34,884 nucleotides of DNA from the NCBI RefSeq assembly GCF_016595415.1, contig NZ_JAENIO010000043.1, forward strand, positions 1-34,884. Reading direction: 5' to 3'. The translations under genes were made by a program, and so were the position numbers. The stretch is from Roseibacillus ishigakijimensis. Lineage in GTDB: Bacteria > Verrucomicrobiota > Verrucomicrobiia > Verrucomicrobiales > Akkermansiaceae. The notes beneath the pieces were generated by a model that was given only the letters and a program-made list of their open reading frames with translations, was not told the DNA's origin and did no database searches. Numbering within the stretch: position 1 is the first letter of the stretch; every line of letters starts with the position of its first letter. This document shows, piece after piece, positions 26,172 through 34,807 of the stretch.

Positions 26172-26312
26172 ACAACTCTCTAGGAAACATAGAACACTCT
26201 AAAAAACCAATATTCTCATCCACTAGAGCCAAAACAACCAACACCTAACAGTAAAAATAATAAAAAAATAACAACAAAGATTCTTTGAAGGTTTTCTTTT
26301 TCTAGAAAAACA

Positions 26313-26341
26313 TTGCACCACACCCAAAAAAAACATATAAG
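26313..26341 (+). promoter_or_regulatory. sigma70-like promoter of the PEP-CTERM gene
   Basis: TTGCAC at 26313-26318 and TATAAG at 26336-26341 are separated by exactly 17 bases within AT-rich DNA. The expected start would be near 26348, about 15 bases before the ATG at 26363, so the leader would be very short. The gene has no clear ribosome site. Confidence 0.5.
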
Positions 26342-26362
26342 GGTTACATCCCTTTAATTCTT

Positions 26363-27139
26363 ATGAAAAAAAACCTTCCCAAATCATTTTTCGCCTTTTT
26401 TTTGGTCTCTCTCCCCTCACAACTCTTTGCTCAAGTAGGGGGGATATTTCATGACTTCGAAAATTCCGGTCATGTTAATAATTACGGCAGTGCCATTGCA
26501 GGGAATACCGTCCATTGGACTGGAAGCGCCACAGCACCAACTAACAACCGACTGCCCGCGCAAGGGTTATCTGGCACACCTGACGACGACTATATTTACC
26601 TTTTAGACAACCTCTCAAATACCGACCGATTTGAAATCCTTGGCATCTCTCCTATCACTTCGGCTGACTCATTTAGCTACTACTTTAACGATCGGTGGGA
26701 TGGCACAGCTGGGCTTTCCAACTTTCCAGACGTAGCTCTGACAACTCCATCAAAGGACTTTATTTTGGTTGCCGATATTCACTCTGAGAACGGCGCAGCC
26801 AATGAATGGGAATTGGTGCAGGGAACCTTCAACACGACAACTCCTTGGCGGGTCTGGAATGGTTCCGTGAGTCAATTCAACACTGGTGGAGTTAATTTTC
26901 TCAATATTTCCAACCGGCCTCTGGCAACCCAAGCACAAATTGACAGCGTCATTAGCTCAGACTTCAACTTTCAATTCGGCTTCGAACAAATTAATGGCGG
27001 AAACAACGGTGCAACTTCGGGCCGGGAAGCGATGTCAGTAGACAATTTCACTCTCACGATCGCCCCCGTGCCAGAACCCTTAACGGCTCTACTAGTCACT
27101 CTCGGCTTGCCAATGCTTCTTCAGCGAAAGCGGAAGTAA
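26363..27139 (+). CDS. PEP-CTERM sorting domain protein
   Basis: This 258-residue exported protein has a signal peptide of about 23 residues (MKKNLPKSFFAFFLVSLPSQ, then LFAQ) and a C-terminal PEP-CTERM tail (VPEPLTALLVTLGLPML followed by a basic end QRKRK). The body is acidic, rich in Asn, Asp, Gly and Ser, with a run resembling LamG/jelly-roll-like secreted proteins (GIFHDFENSG near the start, AMSVDNFTLTI near the end). No catalytic motif is recognised. It begins a two-gene + run with the SGNH esterase 44 bases downstream, which also carries the sorting tail, so both are probably exported together. Base composition is clearly lower in GC than cstA next door. Confidence 0.85.
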   Translation: MKKNLPKSFFAFFLVSLPSQLFAQVGGIFHDFENSGHVNNYGSAIAGNTVHWTGSATAPTNNRLPAQGLSGTPDDDYIYLLDNLSNTDRFEILGISPITSADSFSYYFNDRWDGTAGLSNFPDVALTTPSKDFILVADIHSENGAANEWELVQGTFNTTTPWRVWNGSVSQFNTGGVNFLNISNRPLATQAQIDSVISSDFNFQFGFEQINGGNNGATSGREAMSVDNFTLTIAPVPEPLTALLVTLGLPMLLQRKRK

Positions 27140-27183
27140 GCTGTCAGCAAGAAAACCAACCACCCATCCCAACTTACCCCTTC

Positions 27184-28101
27184 ATGATACGGCTTACTCT
27201 CTACTTTTCCGCACTCTCACTCGTCTTGCAGTCTCAGCTCGAAGGGGCCTTGGTCAATGTGATCCTAATCGCAGGCCAATCCAATGCAGACGGTCGTGCG
27301 GCAAGCTCCGCTCTTCCGGCCCACCTCCAGTCTCCTCAATCAGATGTGCCCTATTTTTATCACGTCGAGGGAGGCCCTGGCTCTGGCACGCTAACAACAG
27401 TTCAGCCAGGTTCGCCAGAATTCGGTGGAGGCACTTTCTTCGGACCAGAGATTACCCTTGCGGAAAACTTGACCTCCTACCTCACCAGCACTTCCTCCTC
27501 CGCAACGCTCGCCATCATCAAATACGCCAACGGCGGCACCAATCTCAGTAACGATTGGCGTGCTGGTGGTGACGGCTCGGAAACCAACGACGGTAACGAA
27601 TATTTAGTCTTTCAAAACACCGTGACGGCCGGTCTGGGCGCCCTCCAAAGCGCCAATCCCTCCGACACCTTCCGGCTCGCAGGCCTTGTGTGGATGCAGG
27701 GAGAAAGTGATACCCTAAACGCGACATCCACCAGCAATTATGAGAGCAATCTTCGCACCTTCATAAGCGACGTCAGGCTCACTTACGGAGAGATTCCCTT
27801 TGTCATCGGTAAATTATCGTCCGGACAAACCGCGCTCGATGCAAACCGTCTGACCAGCATTCAAAATGCGCAAGAAGTTGTCGCAGGTGACACAGCTGGG
27901 GTCAGTAGCGTGGAAACTGATAGCTTTGGAATAAAGAGTGACAACCTGCATTTCGATGCCGCCGGGCAACAGGCTCTCGGCAATGCTTTTGCTCAAGAAC
28001 TGATTGATCTGAATGCACTAACGATTCCCGAACCTTCCAGCACAGGCTTACTCCTATTCTCCGCGATCAGCCTCTTTGCCCGTCGGCGGGGGCTTGCCTA
28101 G
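27184..28101 (+). CDS. SGNH-type sialate O-acetylesterase-like protein with PEP-CTERM tail
   Basis: This 305-residue exported protein has a signal peptide (MIRLTLYFSALSLVLQSQLE, cut near GA). The esterase blocks of the SASA/carbohydrate esterase 6 family are present: IAGQSNADGR (nucleophile Ser), LVWMQGESDT and SDNLHFDAAG (catalytic Asp-x-x-His). A PEP-CTERM tail (IPEPSSTGLLLFSAISLFAR followed by RR) closes the protein. Such enzymes remove acetyl groups from sugars, including sialic acid or plant/algal polysaccharides; here it would act at the cell surface or be secreted. It follows the preceding PEP-CTERM gene by 44 bases and converges with the aldo/keto reductase gene. Confidence 0.88.
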   Translation: MIRLTLYFSALSLVLQSQLEGALVNVILIAGQSNADGRAASSALPAHLQSPQSDVPYFYHVEGGPGSGTLTTVQPGSPEFGGGTFFGPEITLAENLTSYLTSTSSSATLAIIKYANGGTNLSNDWRAGGDGSETNDGNEYLVFQNTVTAGLGALQSANPSDTFRLAGLVWMQGESDTLNATSTSNYESNLRTFISDVRLTYGEIPFVIGKLSSGQTALDANRLTSIQNAQEVVAGDTAGVSSVETDSFGIKSDNLHFDAAGQQALGNAFAQELIDLNALTIPEPSSTGLLLFSAISLFARRRGLA

Positions 28102-28134
28102 AGCCCGCGCACCGACGAGCCATCGACGGCCACC

Positions 28135-29253
28135 TCACCACTCGCGACCGACACCGTAGCTATCGGCCAGCTCGAGCAATTCCGGGCGCATGGGCCATTC
28201 GTCGGGACGCTCGCAAGGCCCCTCGTGGCGCTGACTGGCTCCCTTGAGCGTCATGCAACCGGTGTTGTCCCCGATGGCCCGGATTTGCGCCACTTCCTCG
28301 GCGGTCAAGGTGACGTCGGGCAAGGCCGCGAGATCGGAGATTTGCTCTTCCACCGGACGAGCGTTTTCCCCCGCTTCCTGGATAAAGGTCGGCACCACGC
28401 TGGCCACCGGCTTTTGGGAAAGATTCCAAATGGACGCGAACTGCAGCATGGACAGACCGTATTTTTCGGCCAAGGGACGCATCTGCTCGATCTTCTCACA
28501 ACCCCGCTCCACCCAGCCCTCGGGGCGATAGGCCCGGTGATCGCCGGGCTTGAACTGATGGCCCGGCTTCATGTCGTCGTGGAAGATGCCGCCGTAGTCG
28601 ACCACCCGGGTGAGCAGCTTGATGTCGTTCTTTTCCGCCGCCGGCAAGACATGCTGACCGGGCCAGGGCTCGAGGGGATTGAGAATGATCATGGCCCAGT
28701 CGAGCACTTCACCGAATTTCTCAAAGGTATAGAGCAGATCCAGGGTGAACCCATTGGCCGGACCGGGCGCGATGCCGAGACGCGCACTCAGGCCCTCGTC
28801 CTTGAGCCCGCGCATCCCCTCCCACACCGCTTCGCTGGTGTAGCCCCGCTCATCGGGATTGTGTAGCATGAGGAGGTCAAAGTGATCCGTCTGGCAACGC
28901 TCCAGGGACTTCTCACAGGCCATGCGCAGGTAGGAAGCATACTCGCGCTCGCTGTGCAGGTCGGGATTGGTGAAGCGCGGATAGCCCGCACTGCCCTGGC
29001 GCTCGCCCCGATAGAAATCATGCCCCACGGACCCCACCAGGCAATAGCTGTCGCGGGGATAATCCGCCAGGGCCTGCCCCAGGAAGCTGTCGGCCTTGCC
29101 GCCACCGTAGACATCGGCGGTGATGAAGGTGCGGATTCCCTGCTCATAAGCATGGTGAATGAGTGCCAGGTAACGCTCCTCGCTCACCATTTCGCCAAAG
29201 TGCATGAAGCGGCCCCCGCTCCAGTTTCCGTAACAAGTCTTGCTCAAGTCCAT
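28135..29253 (-). CDS. aldo/keto reductase family protein
   Basis: This 372-residue protein has a TIM-barrel aldo/keto reductase plan: GIRTFITADVYGGGKADSFL (tetrad Asp and Tyr), LERCQTDHFDLLMLHNPDE (tetrad His), and a C-terminal NADP-binding part (SLMQ-like GLSMLQFASIWNLSQKPVAS, then VVPTFIQEAGENARP). The third strand, normally ending in a catalytic Lys (TKVG), reads CLVGSVGHD, so the Lys appears replaced by Ser. This may mean altered or absent reductase activity. A C-terminal extension of about 50 residues contains two Cys. It is divergent from a DoxX gene and convergent with the esterase. Confidence 0.85.
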   Translation of the reverse strand: MDLSKTCYGNWSGGRFMHFGEMVSEERYLALIHHAYEQGIRTFITADVYGGGKADSFLGQALADYPRDSYCLVGSVGHDFYRGERQGSAGYPRFTNPDLHSEREYASYLRMACEKSLERCQTDHFDLLMLHNPDERGYTSEAVWEGMRGLKDEGLSARLGIAPGPANGFTLDLLYTFEKFGEVLDWAMIILNPLEPWPGQHVLPAAEKNDIKLLTRVVDYGGIFHDDMKPGHQFKPGDHRAYRPEGWVERGCEKIEQMRPLAEKYGLSMLQFASIWNLSQKPVASVVPTFIQEAGENARPVEEQISDLAALPDVTLTAEEVAQIRAIGDNTGCMTLKGASQRHEGPCERPDEWPMRPELLELADSYGVGREW

Positions 29254-29392
29254 CGTCCCCCTGATCTAGCCGAGAGGCCGGGAGAGTCAACCACTTGCCC
29301 AAAGAGGGGCCCGAAATGGAAAAGACGGCAAAGAACCTCCCAACGACAATTACCCCTTGCCACTTCGCCTTTTCGGCAGAAATTGTCCCTCC

Positions 29393-29800
29393 ATGTTTGG
29401 TAAACTTTCCCAGCTCACTAACGAAGCCCTCGCCTATCACTCCGCCCGTCTCGCCATGGGGGTCAGCCTCCTTTTCCACGGCGGGGTGCGCCTGCCCAAG
29501 CTACAGACCTTTGCCTCGGGAGTGGCCCAAGGCTACGAAGGCACGCTGATCGGCGGTTTCCCGGCTCTTTTGGCGGGCTACCTCATCGTCTTTGCCGAAG
29601 TCGCAGTCGGCCTCGGCCTCCTCATCGGGGGGCAATTCACCCGCTGGGCCCTCGTCCTCGGCATCGCTCTCATGGGCGTGCTCATGTTCGGCTCCACCTT
29701 GGTGGAAGCTTGGGAGCGCCTGCCCAGCCAGATCGTTCACCTCATCATCTTCTACCTCCTCCTCATGAACCGCCAGACGGCAGGGGCGAAGGTGGGCTGA
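29393..29800 (+). CDS. DoxX-family membrane protein
   Basis: About 135 residues from the ATG at 29393 (MFGKLSQLTNEALAYHSARL). Four hydrophobic segments are visible, with ARLAMGVSLLFHGGVRLPKL in the first and a Gly-rich second segment (GYLIVFAEVAVGLGLLIGGQ). This matches the DoxX plan of R-x-x-x-G-x-x-F-x-x-x-G near the N-terminus. The family is associated with quinone/thiosulfate or redox stress functions. It is divergent from the aldo/keto reductase, with about 140 bases between starts, and convergent with thiG. Confidence 0.8.
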   Translation: MFGKLSQLTNEALAYHSARLAMGVSLLFHGGVRLPKLQTFASGVAQGYEGTLIGGFPALLAGYLIVFAEVAVGLGLLIGGQFTRWALVLGIALMGVLMFGSTLVEAWERLPSQIVHLIIFYLLLMNRQTAGAKVG

Positions 29801-29879
29801 GTCGAGCGAATGCGATTTGATGGGCTCCCGCCCTCCTCTTCTCAAGGACCAGCGGGAGCAAAATCGCTGACGAGCTCTT

Positions 29880-30662
29880 TCAGCTCTGCAAAAATCCCGT
29901 CAAGGGACTGGTCGCTGCGGCAGTGTCAATTTGCTCCGGCAATCCCATGCGATAGGCCAGGCGACCCGCCTCCGTCGCCATCGCAAAGGCACGAGCCATT
30001 TCATCGGGGTCGCTGGCCACCGCGATGGCGGTATTGACCAGCACCGCATCCGCCCCCAGCTCCATCGCTTCCGCCGCGTGACTGGGCACCCCCAATCCGG
30101 CATCCACGACGACAGGAACCGTCGCTTGCTCGATGATGATGCGAATCTGATCCCGGGTGGCCACCCCGCGATTGGAGCCAATGGGAGCGCCCAAGGGCAT
30201 CACCGTGGCCGTGCCCACTTCCTGCAGACGCTTGGCGAGCACCGGGTCGGCATTGATGTAGGGCAAAACCACAAAGTCTTCCTTCACCAATTCTTCCGCT
30301 GCCTTCAGGGTCTCGATCGGATCCGGCAAGAGGTAATTGGGATCGGGGTGAATCTCGAGCTTGATCCACTTGGGCAATCCGGCTGCCGCCGCCAGCTTGG
30401 CCAAACGGACGGCCTCGGCGGCGTCCATCGCCCCACTGGTATTGGCCAACACGAGATATTTCTCGGGATCAACATGCTCGAGAATATCGGCGAAGGGATC
30501 CTTTTCCCCCGAAAGGTCGGCGCGGCGCAGGGCCACGGTCACGATTTCGGTGCCACTGGCGGCAAGGGCGGATTTCATGGCAGCCGGCGATCCGAATTTG
30601 CCGGTGCCCAACATCAAACGGGAGCGGAACTCACGGTCCGCTATCTTCAGGAGGTCACTCAT
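29880..30662 (-). CDS. thiG: thiazole synthase
   Basis: ThiG builds the thiazole phosphate of thiamine from deoxyxylulose phosphate, dehydroglycine and ThiS thiocarboxylate. The protein is 260 residues from the ATG at 30660-30662 ([20 protein letters not shown]). Signature segments: [35 protein letters not shown], the Schiff-base Lys region [58 protein letters not shown] and [15 protein letters not shown]. Length is normal. It lies 13 bases downstream of mdh on the same strand, so probably shares its transcript. No thiS, thiF or thiH gene is nearby. Confidence 0.96.
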   Translation of the reverse strand: MSDLLKIADREFRSRLMLGTGKFGSPAAMKSALAASGTEIVTVALRRADLSGEKDPFADILEHVDPEKYLVLANTSGAMDAAEAVRLAKLAAAAGLPKWIKLEIHPDPNYLLPDPIETLKAAEELVKEDFVVLPYINADPVLAKRLQEVGTATVMPLGAPIGSNRGVATRDQIRIIIEQATVPVVVDAGLGVPSHAAEAMELGADAVLVNTAIAVASDPDEMARAFAMATEAGRLAYRMGLPEQIDTAAATSPLTGFLQS

Positions 30663-30675
30663 CAAAAAAATTTAC

Positions 30676-31665
30676 TTAAGCCGGAATCAGGTCTTTGACC
30701 GCTTCGCGCTCTTCACAAAGTTCGGCAATGGAAGCATCAATCTTGCCGCGTGAAAAGTCATTCACGGGCACTCCTTCCACCACACTCCACGAGCCATCGG
30801 CATTGGTGCGAATCGGCATGGAAGCCATCAGCCCCGCCTCGATTCCGTAAGCACCGGGCGAGCAGATCGCGACCGAATGCCAGTCACCCGCCGGAGTCTC
30901 ATTGGTCAAGCTCACCACCGTATCGACCACCGCATTGGCTGCCGAAGCCGCCGAACTCGCGCCCCGGGCCTTGATAATGGCCGCCCCTCGCTGCTGGACA
31001 GTCTTGATGAACTCCCCTTCCAGCCAGCTCTGGTCGCTAATCACCTCAGGAACCGGCTGCCCCTTGATCCGCGCATTGGTGAAATCCGGATACTGCGTCG
31101 CGGAGTGATTGCCCCAGATACAGAGATTGCTGACGTCGCTGGAGTGCACCCCGGCCTTGGCCGCCAGCTGGCTCTTGGCGCGATTTTCGTCGAGCCGGGT
31201 CATGGCAAAGAACTGCTCATTAGGCACCCCGGCCGCATTGTTCATCGCGATGAGGGCATTGGTGTTGCAGGGGTTCCCCACCACCAGAGTGCGCACATCA
31301 GCCGCCGCCGTCTTGGCAATGGCCTGCCCCTGACCAGTGAAAATCTTGCCATTGATACCCAGCAAATCCTTGCGCTCCATCCCTTCCTTGCGCGGCACCG
31401 AACCCACCAACAAGGCCCAATTGGCCCCCGAGAATCCGTCCTCAAGATCCGAGGTGCCATGGATATTTTGTAGAAGCGGGAAGGCACAGTCATCCAGCTC
31501 CATGATCACCCCCTCGAGGGCCGCCATCCCGGGCTCAATCTCGATGAGACGCAAATTCACCGGTTGGTCGGGGCCAAACATGGCACCACTGGCAATGCGG
31601 AAAAGAAGCGCGTAGCCAATCTGGCCCGCCGCGCCCGTCACGGAAACTGTAATGGCGTTTTTCAC
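30676..31665 (-). CDS. mdh: malate dehydrogenase
   Basis: The protein interconverts malate and oxaloacetate with NAD(H) in the TCA cycle. It is 329 residues, of the cytosolic/Thermus-like MDH group. Visible: dinucleotide loop [19 protein letters not shown] at the N-terminus, substrate-Arg loop [39 protein letters not shown] and the catalytic His in [13 protein letters not shown]. It follows the acyltransferase gene by 39 bases and precedes thiG by 13, in one minus-strand run. Confidence 0.96.
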   Translation of the reverse strand: MKNAITVSVTGAAGQIGYALLFRIASGAMFGPDQPVNLRLIEIEPGMAALEGVIMELDDCAFPLLQNIHGTSDLEDGFSGANWALLVGSVPRKEGMERKDLLGINGKIFTGQGQAIAKTAAADVRTLVVGNPCNTNALIAMNNAAGVPNEQFFAMTRLDENRAKSQLAAKAGVHSSDVSNLCIWGNHSATQYPDFTNARIKGQPVPEVISDQSWLEGEFIKTVQQRGAAIIKARGASSAASAANAVVDTVVSLTNETPAGDWHSVAICSPGAYGIEAGLMASMPIRTNADGSWSVVEGVPVNDFSRGKIDASIAELCEEREAVKDLIPA

Positions 31666-31704
31666 ATCTCTTGATTAGCGGGCGAAAGTTGTCCGGTCAA
31701 TCTC

Positions 31705-32814
31705 CTACCTGAGAAGTCTCAGCCACGGCCATTTTTCCCGCAGTTTTTTTAGATTCAAGGCCAGCGAGATGAAGAGCCCCTCCACCATCAGGGCCGTCCC
31801 AATCGACAGCCAGGGCCCGAATTCCCGCCGGAAAAAGACGCTCAACCCAACCCCAAAAATCACGCTGTAGACCACGAAAACATGGAGGAAATAAATGGTG
31901 AGCGTTTCCTGTCCGCAGGTGGTCACCACCCGCACGGGCCAACTCTGCTCCCATCCCCGGGCCACCAACCAGCGACAGAATAAGCCCACCAGAGCAGTGA
32001 AAAAAAGCACCTCCCCCGCTCGCCAATAGCGCCCCCCGAACTCGGCCAAGCGCGTCTCCTCCACTCCCCCCAGCAGAGCCCAAAAAGTCCGCACAATGAC
32101 CGGATTGCCAAACATCAGCACCAACCCGCAGGCGGTCAAAAGCAGGAAATATCGCGGGCGCCGATACCACTTTGTGCGCCAGGCCAGCACTCCCAGCGCT
32201 CCCCCCATCAGGGCATAGCCCACCCAAGGCAGGAGCGGAAAGGCGGCATACTCCCGCGCCACAAAGGTGCCCACCAGCCGCGCCAGCCCGCCCCCCGGCT
32301 GCCACTCCTCGACAACCGGTCCCGCCAGCAAGGCCACCTGCGCCAACCCAAAGGCGACCCCCGCAAAGAGCCGACCCTGCCGACGGCACAGCAGCCACAG
32401 CGCCACCATGAGAATCAGCGACCAACCAATGGTGTGCAGAACATGGCTTTTCCCCAGAAAACGAAGACCCGCCCCCCAGTCGCCCGCCGCCATATCCACC
32501 AAAACGGGAGGCCAAAGCTGCAACACCCAGCCCAGCACCATGAGCCACAACCCCCTCTTGACCCCTCTGACCAGGCGCGCCCCGCCCTCCTCCTCACTGC
32601 GTGCCAGCAAATAAGCAAAAATCAGCCCCGCCGCCAAAAAGAAGACCGGGGCGGTCAAGCCCGTCAAATAATGCCAAACGAGATAGGCCGGATAGGAGGG
32701 ATCGCGAAAGGACTCCTGCAAAACCACCCCAATGGTGTGCCCTTGCAACATCATCAAAATGGCGTAACCCCGCAGAAAATCGATAAAGACAAGACGCTCG
32801 CGCTCGACCGGCAT
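31705..32814 (-). CDS. multi-pass membrane acyltransferase, HGSNAT/DUF1624-like
   Basis: This 369-residue protein has about ten hydrophobic segments. The N-terminus (RLVFIDFLRGYAILMMLQGH) has the D-x-x-R-G and Gln-Gly-His pattern of the heparan-alpha-glucosaminide N-acetyltransferase-like family (DUF1624) and of related acyltransferase-3 proteins. These proteins move acyl groups from the cytoplasm onto extracytoplasmic sugars. The neighbouring upstream glycosyltransferase, 43 bases away on the same strand, makes a role in envelope glycan modification plausible. Trp- and Arg-rich loops occur between helices. Confidence 0.75.
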   Translation of the reverse strand: MPVERERLVFIDFLRGYAILMMLQGHTIGVVLQESFRDPSYPAYLVWHYLTGLTAPVFFLAAGLIFAYLLARSEEEGGARLVRGVKRGLWLMVLGWVLQLWPPVLVDMAAGDWGAGLRFLGKSHVLHTIGWSLILMVALWLLCRRQGRLFAGVAFGLAQVALLAGPVVEEWQPGGGLARLVGTFVAREYAAFPLLPWVGYALMGGALGVLAWRTKWYRRPRYFLLLTACGLVLMFGNPVIVRTFWALLGGVEETRLAEFGGRYWRAGEVLFFTALVGLFCRWLVARGWEQSWPVRVVTTCGQETLTIYFLHVFVVYSVIFGVGLSVFFRREFGPWLSIGTALMVEGLFISLALNLKKLREKWPWLRLLR

Positions 32815-32857
32815 GGAGGGGGCTTAGCCCCTCGGGAGACAAATAGGAACTCCAGAG

Positions 32858-33592
32858 TCACTCGGACGATTTTCCCCGCCCCACCTCATACCAATAGCGG
32901 TCCGCTACTTCCCGATCGGTTCCGCGAAAGACCCGCCAAACAGCCCGGGGATGGGCAAACAGATACCAATCGCCAAACTGATCGAACTTTCGACAGGAAG
33001 TCACCAGCGGAGACCACGCGGTGCCATAGCGAAGCCCCCGTTTCCGACCCCAAGCCCGCAGCCGCTTGGCAAAATCCAAATCCTCCACCGACAACAGCCT
33101 CTCATTAAAGCCGCCAATCGCCCGAAAATCCTCCCGCCGACACCAGAAAAGCCCAAAGGAAACCCCATGCCAGGCCAAATAAGGCATCACCGCCCCCAAA
33201 CTACAAACAATGCCCAAAGACCAGCGCTCCGGCACCGTCAAACAGCCCCCTCCGACAAAGCGACCACCCTGCAATTTGCGCCAAATCTCGTCAAACACCT
33301 TCTCGTGCGGAACACTATCCGCGTCGCAAGTCACCAACACCGGAGCTCTGGCCCGCTCTGCCCCGGCATTGCGGATTTTTGCCAAATTTGCTTCGTCTTC
33401 CCGCACAATTACTGCCCCCGTCTCCCGGGCGATCCTTTCGGTGCCATCGGTGCAGCGATTGAGCACCACCACCACCTCAATCTCCAGCTGCGCATACTCC
33501 CCCGCCCGCCCCACTCCCGCGAGACAGACAGGCAAAAACTTTTCCTCATTGTGAGCCGGAATAATGACGGAAAGATCGGGAGTAGAGATCAC
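32858..33592 (-). CDS. family 2 glycosyltransferase
   Basis: This 244-residue cytoplasmic protein has a GT-A fold. Motifs in order: LSVIIPAHNEEKFLPVCLAG (nucleotide-sugar binding), VVVLNRCTDGTERIA, a D-x-D-like CDADSVP for metal binding, and GGFNERLLSVEDLDFAKRLR with the ED of the acceptor/catalytic site. Such short GT2 proteins build envelope polysaccharides or glycolipids. It starts the minus-strand run toward the acyltransferase, mdh and thiG. Upstream lies 389 bases of non-coding DNA. Confidence 0.9.
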   Translation of the reverse strand: MISTPDLSVIIPAHNEEKFLPVCLAGVGRAGEYAQLEIEVVVVLNRCTDGTERIARETGAVIVREDEANLAKIRNAGAERARAPVLVTCDADSVPHEKVFDEIWRKLQGGRFVGGGCLTVPERWSLGIVCSLGAVMPYLAWHGVSFGLFWCRREDFRAIGGFNERLLSVEDLDFAKRLRAWGRKRGLRYGTAWSPLVTSCRKFDQFGDWYLFAHPRAVWRVFRGTDREVADRYWYEVGRGKSSE

Positions 33593-33981
33593 TTTTCCAC
33601 TCTATCGAATGCCCCCTCCTCGTCTAGAAGACTTGCCAAGAAAACAACTCCACAGAAATCGAGAACACCATCAAAGCAGCCGCTTCTCTCACTATTTCTC
33701 GCGCCGACCCGAGAGCGAAGTGCCCTGTGACGGGCAAGCGCAGGGAATGTCTCGGGCATTGAAACGTCGTGAAAGACAAATAGGGCCGAGCCACCATTCA
33801 CTGCGGCCTCCTCCTTAAGAACCAAGTTCGGCTTCGGAATTGAAGCCGGATGGATCACTCAAAGCTGATGGTTGCTCCTTGCGGAACGCCGCCCCAAACC
33901 GCGAGCACGAGGCGTAACGGAGCAGTAGTTTGCAGGTTGACCGGGTGGCCTCCGTCTTCACCGACAGGCTTAGCGCTTCGA
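33593..33981. other. non-coding gap with several strong dyads
   Basis: No gene is supported. Two dyads stand out. CCCGAGA (33708-33714) pairs with TCTCGGG (33750-33756) and encloses alternative inner stems: GCCC 33722-33725 with GGGC 33732-33735, or CCCTG 33723-33727 with CAGGG 33741-33745. CGGCTTC (33829-33835) pairs with GAAGCCG (33842-33848) around GGAATT. The rest (33860-33981) is GC-rich DNA that follows the immunity gene's stop codon directly. It may hold a structured RNA, an intergenic repeat or a mobile-element end; which one cannot be decided from sequence alone. Confidence 0.45.
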
Positions 33982-34284
33982 TCAGCCGGTTGATTTCGCC
34001 AGTTCTTGCGGCTTCTCCTCACACGAAGCCGCATCGTATTTCCGCCAGAGATTATTATAACGCTCCTTGTCTTGTTCAACCACATCTAGTGCATCTTCAT
34101 CAGGCATCGCGTCAACCCACTCCAAAAGTTCGCTCACCACTTCAGCACACTTTAAAGCGCCCATCTCGACTAGCATTTTGTGATAAGCGCGAAGCTCTTC
34201 CTGATCTTCTTCCATGAGAAGATTGTCGAACCCTGAAGCACAAAGTTCGATATCGGCTTCTTCAACTGCGTCAGGATCAATCAT
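33982..34284 (-). CDS. small acidic protein, candidate immunity protein
   Basis: This 100-residue, strongly acidic protein begins MIDPDAVEEADIELCASGFD at the ATG 34282-34284, one base after the stop of the upstream gene. Its helical pattern (YHKMLVEMGALKCAEVVSEL, then WVDAMPDEDALDVVEQDKER) resembles DUF4375-type proteins, which often sit next to toxin modules as immunity proteins. Base composition is lower in GC than that of the genes to the left. Small size, acidity, tight coupling to the upstream toxin-like gene and location fit a toxin-immunity pair; this is inference. Confidence 0.65.
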   Translation of the reverse strand: MIDPDAVEEADIELCASGFDNLLMEEDQEELRAYHKMLVEMGALKCAEVVSELLEWVDAMPDEDALDVVEQDKERYNNLWRKYDAASCEEKPQELAKSTG

Positions 34285-34285
34285 C

Positions 34286-34807
34286 TCAAAGTTGATTTTC
34301 TAACCAATCGGCTGCGATCTTCCCGAAGTCATCTAAGCCGATATTGGAGTAGGCATCGCGAAGCTTCTGCACCAATTGTGCATTTGAAAGCCCAGCTGGC
34401 CGCGTGCCTTGGTGAGCGAAGCCTAGCTCATCGGCAAGCGCCTGGTGGATTCCAACTTGCTTGCCACGGTGTTCAAGAAAACCAGTCAAGTAAGCTGGCG
34501 ACGAATCCCAAATATCGTCACTGATCCCCAACCATTCTTGGAGTTTCTTCGGTGCGCCGTGATGTGATTCAAGGCGTAGTTTCTTCCAAAGCCCAGCTGC
34601 ATCCTTGGCGTCAATCGTTGCAAAATACGATCCCTCAGGAATGATTTTGGGCTCAAACTTGACGTTTTTCCCTTTCATCAACTCGCGAACCATTGTGTGA
34701 GTTGGAATCGTGACGTTCTCTCCAGCTGCCGCTAACCGATAAATCTCGTCCATTGCCTCTCCAGCTGCCAAGCCATAAGTCTGGCCAGGGACTGAGGTGG
34801 ACCCCAA
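34286..34807 (-). CDS. toxin-like C-terminal module (polymorphic toxin type), N-terminus unclear
   Basis: The minus frame is open from a TTG at 34807 (in-frame stop at 34859-34861) to the TGA at 34286-34288; the first ATG is at 34751-34753. The product, up to 173 residues, contains SHHGAPKKLQEWLGISDDIW and DSSPAYLTGFLEHRGKQVG followed by IHQALADELG. The His-rich SHHGAPKKLQ block, then W-D-x-x-P-A-Y and the late H-x-x-L, recall tip domains of polymorphic toxins of the HNH/AHH nuclease kind. The delivery part normally fused upstream is absent, so this is an orphan module or a fragment. It is followed after one base by the immunity-like gene, implying translational coupling. Confidence 0.55.
   Translation of the reverse strand: MGSTSVPGQTYGLAAGEAMDEIYRLAAAGENVTIPTHTMVRELMKGKNVKFEPKIIPEGSYFATIDAKDAAGLWKKLRLESHHGAPKKLQEWLGISDDIWDSSPAYLTGFLEHRGKQVGIHQALADELGFAHQGTRPAGLSNAQLVQKLRDAYSNIGLDDFGKIAADWLENQL

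Noticed and set aside
33589-33858. 89-codon minus frame over the dyad region
   Set aside because: No protein family recognised, and its text follows the hairpins rather than any codon pattern.
33912-33981. Integron attC site
   Set aside because: GCGTAAC and TTAGCGC bound about 70 bases in a size range that fits, but the core sites do not match as inverted partners and no inner L-box pairing was found.
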